The notes beneath the pieces were generated by a model. The model was not told the origin of the DNA and ran no database searches. It worked only from the letters and a program-made list of their open reading frames with translations. Below, piece by piece: positions 33,331 through 38,029 of a stretch of DNA of 38,029 bases. A program made the position numbers and the translations under genes. Position 1 is the stretch's first letter; every line of letters begins with the position of its first letter. Origin of the DNA: an uncultured Verrucomicrobiales bacterium (GTDB lineage Bacteria; Verrucomicrobiota; Verrucomicrobiia; Verrucomicrobiales; Akkermansiaceae); assembly GCA_905478925.1 (NCBI GenBank), contig CAJQKQ010000143.1:1-38029 (forward strand), written 5' to 3'.

Positions 33331-33801
33331 ATGATCGACATGCTCGTGCGACTCTATGACCTGCCGGATTCCGGCGACCTTTACCGCAAGGTCGCGGCTC
33401 AGGGCATCACCCTGCGCCGGGCGCGCGCCTTCGAGAAACACACGCTAGCCGCATTCGCCCGCGAAAATTTCTCGGAAAAATGGGCAAGCGAGATCGAGGT
33501 CGCCCTCACCCGCCAACCCGTATCCTGCTGGATCGCGACTCGCGACAAGCAGATCCTCGGCTTCTCCTGCTATGAAACCACCCACCGCGGCTTCTTCGGT
33601 CCAACCGGAGTGATCGAGTCCGCACGTGGCACCGGACTCGGCAAAGCCCTGCTCTTCAAGGCGCTGGAATCCCTCCGAGATATCGGCTACGCATACGGCG
33701 TCATCGGTGGGGTCGGGCCGCGCGAATTCTATGAGAAGAACTGCGACGCGATCGAAATACCCGGTAGCGATCCCGGGGTTTACGCAGACATCCTGCCCTG
33801 A
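33331..33801 (+). CDS. GNAT-family N-acetyltransferase
   Basis: A small cytosolic acetyl-CoA-dependent acetyltransferase of 156 residues. The family is recognised by the acetyl-CoA pyrophosphate-binding loop SARGTGLGKALLFKAL (motif A, about residues 97-112), preceded by the strand TGVIES. An upstream strand segment, WIATRDKQILGFSCYE, is typical of the GNAT core. No substrate-specific residues are evident. No Shine-Dalgarno sequence precedes the ATG; Met4 is an alternative start. The membrane-protein gene begins eight bases after the stop, so the two are probably co-transcribed. Confidence 0.82.
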   Translation: MIDMLVRLYDLPDSGDLYRKVAAQGITLRRARAFEKHTLAAFARENFSEKWASEIEVALTRQPVSCWIATRDKQILGFSCYETTHRGFFGPTGVIESARGTGLGKALLFKALESLRDIGYAYGVIGGVGPREFYEKNCDAIEIPGSDPGVYADILP

Positions 33802-33809
33802 CCTTTCCA

Positions 33810-34820
33810 GTGGCAACCAGCGAGCATACCGAACTCCCCGAGCGCTTCGGGCCGATGACCGTCAAGGAACTCCGCCAGAGCCTGCGGCGCACCAGTTTCG
33901 TCTATCCTTTCGTATCGATCCATATTTTCGCGACCCTCGCGATCTATGCGGAATTCCAACTCGGCATCGGCTCCGGGTCCGGCGGTCTCCCGGCGGTGTT
34001 CGCCTGGGATCCGGATCATGTGAGCCCCTTCTGGTGGGTCGCAATGGCAGTCTGTGGCCTGCTCATGCCCATGGCCGGGTTTTTCCTCATGCCATAGGAA
34101 ATCGAGGAAGGAAACCACGAGCTACTACTGCTCACCACACTGAGCCGATGGCAGATCGTTTTCGGGAAATTCATCATGCTCTGGGGATTGAGCACACTCA
34201 CCTTCACCAGCCTTCTGCCCTACATCATCATCCGATATTTCATTGGTGGCATCGAGTGGTTCCATGAGCTAGCGAGCGCCGGGTCCGTGGTCGGCGCGGC
34301 TGCGATCGTATCGGCTGGCACAATCGCTGCCTCAGGCTTCGGCAACCTTGCATCCCGGTTCGGTGTGTTCGCACTCTTCGCATTTTCCGCCCTTGCCGGC
34401 GGTGGGGCTGGTATGATAGGCGGTGCGATGACCCTGAACATGAGTTCAAAATCGGGGTATGCCTGGCTGGGCAACCTTTTCTACCACTTCTCAATACTCT
34501 GCGTGGTTGGGTGCTACAGTATCATCGGCATGTTGGTCGCACGCTCCCGGCTGCGCCTTGCCACCATGAACTTTGAACTCAAGCCGTCCGCCGTGCTGCT
34601 CATCATTCTCGGCCTCGGCCCGTTCATCATCGGGATGGCCGCCGCATTCACCTGTGGGTTCGGAAGCCTCGCCGGCGTCCTCCTGCTGACCTACCTGGCA
34701 TGGAACTCGGATCTCACCCCCAAAGCGCCGAAATGGCTACCTCCTCCCCCACCAAACGTCCCATCGGCGGATACGGATCAGCCACCCCAGCCAGATGGTG
34801 CCATTGTGGACAAGCCGTAA
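33810..34820 (+). pseudogene. Multi-span ABC-2-type membrane protein interrupted by an in-frame TAG
   Basis: Codons 1-95 (from GTG at 33810) and the segment from 34098 to 34820 lie in one frame, separated only by TAG at 34095-34097. Together they would give a membrane protein of about 336 residues. The first part has two hydrophobic segments (FVYPFVSIHIFATLAIYAEF and PFWWVAMAVCGLLMPMAGFF). Immediately after the TAG comes EIEEGNHELLLLTTLSRWQIVFGKF, the conserved cytosolic loop of ABC-2-type permeases, so the break lies inside a conserved domain. Five or so further spans and a Pro-rich tail follow. The second part could restart at ATG 34176, but that would drop the conserved loop. CAG to TAG is the simplest cause. 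Sequencing error or read-through remain possible. Confidence 0.8.
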
Positions 34821-35246
34821 TCAGCGCCGACCGGCAGGACGCACTTTGGGATCCATCTCCCTCTTGGAGGGAAGAAAGGGCTCACGCAACTCCTTCCGAA
34901 AATCAAAGACCTTGTCGAAATCCTCCGGTTTATCCGACTCCTGTCTTCCGAAAATCTGCTCCTCGATCATCAGGAAAACCATGTTCCCGACATCCCGGCA
35001 TTCCTTCACGCCCCACTCGTCCATCAAGGTGGCCGCCATAGGGCCATACTGATCGAGCGCATGATCGCGGAAGCCTTCGAGCAATTCCTTGCCACTCACA
35101 TGCCGCGGCTGTCCACCGTTCTCCTCCAGAAACCTCTTGAGCGTGAAATCCAGCGAATCCTTGAGGAATAAATATGCCTGCCCGTCATAGCGCGCATCCC
35201 GTAGCAGGATCGCAGCGATGGACTCCTCGAATTGGATCGGTTGCAT
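34821..35246 (-). CDS. TIGR04138 (Minf_1886-type) Planctomycete/Verrucomicrobia protein
   Basis: A cytosolic protein of about 141 residues from ATG at 35244-35246 (MQPIQFEESIAAILLRDARYD). I recognise it as the family restricted to Planctomycetota and Verrucomicrobiota called TIGR04138 or Minf_1886. Typical stretches are YLFLKDSLDFTLKRFLE, HVSGKELLEGFRDHALDQYGPMA and WGVKECRDVGNMVFLMIE. The function is unknown; the helix-rich composition and lack of signal peptide suggest an intracellular accessory or regulator. It supports assigning the window to the PVC group. The stop abuts the stop of the interrupted membrane-protein gene. A TPR gene lies upstream on the same strand. Confidence 0.85.
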   Translation of the reverse strand: MQPIQFEESIAAILLRDARYDGQAYLFLKDSLDFTLKRFLEENGGQPRHVSGKELLEGFRDHALDQYGPMAATLMDEWGVKECRDVGNMVFLMIEEQIFGRQESDKPEDFDKVFDFRKELREPFLPSKREMDPKVRPAGRR

Positions 35247-35307
35247 TCGCGCACACTGCCAAAACCGAATGTGCCTGTCAAAGCGCATTCACCTGTCTCA
35301 TGCCTGA

Positions 35308-35799
35308 TTACAATTTTATCCCAACCAGATCCCTGTCTGAACGAGCGGATTCGAGGAAGCCCTCATCCATCGCGATCGCCTTGTCCAAGTGTGACTTGGC
35401 GGCATCACCCACACCCAACGTCCACAGGTAGCAAGCCATGTTGTAATGATACACGGCAAACTCCTGCAAAACCTCGGGGCCACGCAAAAGGACTTTGCGC
35501 GCCTCTTGCGTTTCTCCAGACTCATGCAGGCAATATGCGGCACTGAGAAATAAATCGGGCTCAGCCGGAGCCTGCCCACAAAGCTCTAGGGCTTTTCCTG
35601 CGGCATCCTTCCAATGCTCTTTTGCCATCAGGGCGGCAAGCTCCAGTTCGATCACTTTTCTTGCATGCCTGTCATTTCCCGTCAGTCCCTTTAGTTCATC
35701 GAGTGCATCGTCGGGCATCCCCAACTCCAACCAACCCGTTGCCGCCCTGATCACCTGCTTCGCTACCATCAACTCCAGCGTTAGCAGGTCTCGAACCAA
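35308..35799 (-). CDS. TPR-repeat protein
   Basis: A cytosolic helical-repeat protein of up to 163 residues. Repeating pairs of helices fit tetratricopeptide repeats: AATGWLELGMPDDALDELKGL, ELAALMAKEHWKDAAGKALELC, FLSAAYCLHESGETQEARKVLL and YNMACYLWTLGVGDAAKSHLDKAI. The last is an almost textbook TPR (A at 8, G at the turn, A at 20). There is no signal peptide. Start may be 35799 or the ATG at 35769. It probably mediates protein contacts; partners are unknown. It precedes the TIGR04138 gene on the same strand by about 60 bases and diverges from the dNTPase gene. Confidence 0.8.
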   Translation of the reverse strand: MVRDLLTLELMVAKQVIRAATGWLELGMPDDALDELKGLTGNDRHARKVIELELAALMAKEHWKDAAGKALELCGQAPAEPDLFLSAAYCLHESGETQEARKVLLRGPEVLQEFAVYHYNMACYLWTLGVGDAAKSHLDKAIAMDEGFLESARSDRDLVGIKL

Positions 35800-35884
35800 C
35801 CAGCAACCCCGCCCTCATCGTGTTAACGTGATTTGAGGAAAATCTTCCCTTGAAACAGGGTGCCCGGAGCTAACAAACTAATCC

Positions 35885-37168
35885 ATGGGAAACGAGTTCT
35901 ACGGCCACTTCGATACGGAACGCATTTCAGGTAGATCAGATGCCGGTGACTTCCGTAGCCCGTTCCAGATCGATCGTGACCGAGTCCTTCACACGCCCAC
36001 ATTCCGTAGGCTGCAGAACAAGACACAGGTCTTCTGGTCTGGCGAATACGATTTCTACCGAACCCGCCTCACCCACTCCCTCGAAGTCGCGCAGATCGGT
36101 AAATCCATCTCCGCTTGGCTGCGCCACATGGACGACTCGCCACTTTCGGATTCGTTCCACATCGACACAGATCTCATTGAGGCGATCTGCCTTTCGCATG
36201 ATTTAGGTCATCCTCCGTTCGGCCACGCTGGGGAAAGGACACTGAACCACCTCATGGCCAAGCACGGCGGATTCGAAGGCAACGCCCAGACACTCAGACT
36301 GCTCACCGAGCGCATCTTCTCTGCCAAGCACACGGGGATGGATCCCTCCCGCGCATTCCTCGACGGAATTCTGAAATACAAGACCCTTTGGTCAGAACTC
36401 GTGTCGGACGGCTCCCCGCCTAAGAATCATTTCATTTACGACGCACAGCATTCATTCCTCGATTGGGCATTGGGAGGCAACGACTTCCCGGCGGAACTCA
36501 CACCCGGAAAATCACGGGACGCCTTCAAATCCATCGAATGCCAGATCATGGACTGGGCCGACGACACGGCTTACTCACTCAACGACCTATCGGACAGCGT
36601 ACGCGCGGGATTCCTTCATATCGAAAAAATTGAAACTTGGGCCGCCCAGAACGAGATTGACTACGGCGAAGGCACATCGCTCGGAGAACTGGTTCATGCC
36701 ATCAGGAAAAAACGGGTGGATCCTTTCATCGGGAAGCGAATCGGCAAATACATCCGATCGACATCCCTCGAGCAGGATTCCAACTTCCTCTCCGGCGTCT
36801 CCAACCGATACAAGTACCGCCTCGCCATCGATCCGGATATCAGCGCCGAATCGGAGCTCTTCAAAAAACTCGCTTATGATGTGGTCTTCCTATCCCCACA
36901 ACTCAAGCAACTCGAACACAAAGGATCCCGGATGCTCCGACAACTCTGGCAATTGCTCGAAACCAGATATGTTAGAGGCGAGAAAATCGACGGCCAGGAT
37001 TTCCAACTCTTGCCCGCGGAAACCGTAGCGGAAATCGAGAGCGCAACGGATGCGACAAGCCGTGCCCGCCTCGTCTGCGATTATCTCGCAGGAATGACCG
37101 ACGGCTACGCCGCAAGAACTTACAAACGCCTGTTCTCCCCTGACTTCGGATCGATCAACGACCTTTAA
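35885..37168 (+). CDS. dgt: HD-domain deoxynucleoside triphosphate triphosphohydrolase
   Basis: Cytosolic HD-superfamily enzyme that removes tripolyphosphate from dGTP or other dNTPs, thereby limiting dNTP pools. The N-terminal RSPFQIDRDRVLHTPTFRRLQNKTQV is diagnostic of the Dgt family. The metal-binding HD set is made of His in TRLTHSLEVAQIG and the His-Asp and His residues in SHDLGHPPFGHAGE, with a later Asp in DWADDTAYSLNDL. Length (427) fits the type-2 or short Dgt class rather than the 505-residue E. coli enzyme, so broad dNTP specificity is possible. The gene runs convergent to tRNA-Gln, whose 3' end lies only seven bases beyond the stop. Upstream, about 85 bases separate it from the diverging TPR gene. 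Confidence 0.95.
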   Translation: MGNEFYGHFDTERISGRSDAGDFRSPFQIDRDRVLHTPTFRRLQNKTQVFWSGEYDFYRTRLTHSLEVAQIGKSISAWLRHMDDSPLSDSFHIDTDLIEAICLSHDLGHPPFGHAGERTLNHLMAKHGGFEGNAQTLRLLTERIFSAKHTGMDPSRAFLDGILKYKTLWSELVSDGSPPKNHFIYDAQHSFLDWALGGNDFPAELTPGKSRDAFKSIECQIMDWADDTAYSLNDLSDSVRAGFLHIEKIETWAAQNEIDYGEGTSLGELVHAIRKKRVDPFIGKRIGKYIRSTSLEQDSNFLSGVSNRYKYRLAIDPDISAESELFKKLAYDVVFLSPQLKQLEHKGSRMLRQLWQLLETRYVRGEKIDGQDFQLLPAETVAEIESATDATSRARLVCDYLAGMTDGYAARTYKRLFSPDFGSINDL

Positions 37169-37175
37169 GGGAGAG

Positions 37176-37246
37176 TAGCCTTACTAGGACTCGAACCTAG
37201 AATAACGGAATCAAAATCCGGGGTGTTACCATTACACTATAAGGCT
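37176..37246 (-). tRNA. tRNA-Gln (anticodon TTG)
   Basis: Read on the minus strand, a full cloverleaf is visible: acceptor AGCCTTA/TAAGGCT with discriminator A, D-arm GTGTAATGGTAACAC, anticodon loop TTTTGAT with TTG, variable loop, and T-arm CTAGG-TTCGAGT-CCTAG. The 27-43 pair is mismatched. CCA is not encoded, so it must be added after transcription. The gene sits head-on to dgt. It encodes the acceptor for Gln codons CAA (and by wobble CAG). Confidence 0.95.
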
Positions 37247-37887
37247 TTTTAGCTCTTCTCGCCCCGGAACAGATGCCCGAGGCGCGGGAAGTTACGCGAG
37301 TCATCCCGCTCTTGGCAACTCGGAAATCAACATCCCGAGAAGATTTTTCAAGTCCATCGAATACGCTGTCTGATCCTCGGATCGATTTGAGATATTACTA
37401 AGGCCAAAAGAACCCGTCTCCATATGAAATGGGCAAGATTTTATTCAGCTCCACGATCGTGGACAAATCACCCTCTCGAGATTTGGCGACAATTTATCTC
37501 TCGAGAATCAAATGTTTGAATCACATAAACTTGTTCTCGGTGAAATGGGGCTAGTGCTCCGTAAACGCTTTTCCTGTTGAATAGGATATCCCGGAAACAG
37601 CGAAGGCTTGATCCTGAGTCAGACAATTTCAAGACGGAGGCAATGGAAGAGAAACGGAGTTGGAAATTCAGACTCTCTTATCCTCTCCACTTCCTCCGTT
37701 ATTCTCTGTTTTCTCCGCGTAGATCATTGGCCAGCAGAACCATCGCCTTCCCATCCACTATCTTACGCGTTACAAGACACTTGTATGAAAAGCGCCCACC
37801 AGAAAATATTGTAATCAGAAGCAATAGCTCGCGGCGATTCCCTGCGACATTGGTCAATCTCATTGCGTCCGGTGTCTAAATCACGAC
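37247..37887. other. Gene-free stretch between tRNA-Gln and the rRNA operon
   Basis: About 640 bases with no recognised gene. A 100-codon frame at 37577-37879 (+) lacks an ATG and any family features, and I regard it as chance. The centre (about 37380-37570) is more A/T-rich than coding regions around it. A pyrimidine-rich stretch near 37675-37720 (CTCTCCACTTCCTCCG) is low-complexity. The promoter of tRNA-Gln should lie just right of 37246 on the minus strand. Confidence 0.5.
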
Positions 37888-37924
37888 AAAAAAAGAGCCC
37901 GGCTCCAATTTCTTGGAGCCGGGC
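37888..37924 (-). terminator. Intrinsic terminator of the rRNA operon
   Basis: A perfect 12-base-pair hairpin (37897-37908 with 37913-37924; GCCCGGCTCCAA and its complement, four-base loop) is followed on the minus strand by C and seven T residues (37888-37894). It begins just after the 5S 3' end and has the classic form of a strong factor-independent terminator. Confidence 0.95.
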
Positions 37925-37927
37925 AAT

Positions 37928-38029
37928 TACCTGGCGACGACCTACTCTCACAGGACCTATCGTCCCACTACCATCGGCGCTGCAGCGTTTCACTTCCGGG
38001 TTCGGAATGGGACCGGGTGGTTCCACTGC
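37928..38029 (-). rRNA. rrf: 5S ribosomal RNA, 3' part (5' end outside window)
   Basis: Minus-strand sequence shows the conserved 5S core: GGAACCACCCGGTCCCATTC, CGAACCCGGAAGTGAAACGC, GCAGCGCCGATGGTAGT and GAGAGTAGGTCGTCGCCAGG near the 3' end. About 100 bases are present; the first 15-20 lie beyond the window. Its presence means a 23S-5S rRNA operon extends to the right, transcribed toward the window. Confidence 0.95.

Noticed and set aside
37577..37879. 100-codon frame (+) between tRNA-Gln and the 5S gene
   Set aside because: No ATG or ribosome site, no family resemblance, and a low-complexity pyrimidine-rich segment in its centre; probably chance.

Overview
The window looks like a chromosomal segment of a Verrucomicrobiota bacterium, probably in or near Verrucomicrobiales. 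Evidence for the PVC superphylum comes from the Planctomycete-type cytochrome/DUF1587-1592-1588-1585 protein next to a DUF1552 partner, a short protein of the Planctomycete/Verrucomicrobia-restricted family TIGR04138 (Minf_1886 type), a large exported propeller paired with a multihaem cytochrome, and a sialate-esterase/SUMF1-like pair. This placement is by family recognition only; no 16S sequence is in the window.

Layout. 208-5951 (-) is a compact run: DUF1552 (Tat signal), the 972-residue cytochrome/DUF1592 protein and a DUF1593 (Sde182-like nucleoside-hydrolase-fold) protein, with overlapping or nearly touching ends. 5952-11791 is an accessory zone. A sialate O-acetylesterase-like protein and a SUMF1-fold protein (both -), then an AmpG-like MFS transporter (+), are separated by copies of a modular dispersed repeat (6064-6233, 9721-9983, 11654-11762). 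Broken genes sit at repeat borders: a signal-peptide-only lipoprotein start at 6214-6300 and the last ~65 codons of an AraC regulator at 11472-11653. 11792-13093 (+) is a PQQ-like propeller. 13109-17031 (-) is a two-gene MacB/LolCDE-like ABC exporter. 17336-18673 (+) is a GT4 glycosyltransferase. 18674-19196 has no clear gene but holds the 3' end of a tRNA without its 5' half, perhaps an integration scar.

19197-23484 (+) is core: PhnA-type zinc-ribbon protein, tgt, yajC and a fused secDF, followed by a convergent EF-hand protein and metF (+). 25314-28486 (-) is an iron-type ABC importer with a binding protein and a fused double permease but no ATPase. A long imperfect inverted repeat lies at about 28690-28960. 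28972-33234 (-) is a two-gene unit of an exported propeller and a PA14/pentahaem c-type cytochrome.

33331-34820 (+) holds a GNAT acetyltransferase and a multi-span membrane protein interrupted by an in-frame TAG. 34821-35799 (-) holds the TIGR04138 protein and a TPR protein. 35885-37168 (+) is a dNTPase. A tRNA-Gln(TTG) follows on the opposite strand, and the window ends inside a 5S rRNA (-) with a strong intrinsic terminator.

Functionally the window joins household functions (queuosine tRNA modification, Sec export, methyl-folate supply, dNTP control, rRNA) with the exported cytochrome/propeller and carbohydrate-esterase proteins typical of polysaccharide-degrading PVC bacteria. The most interesting signals are the modular repeat with flanking broken genes, the propeller-pentahaem pair, the in-frame amber codon, the unusual Tgt zinc site and the tRNA 3' scar.
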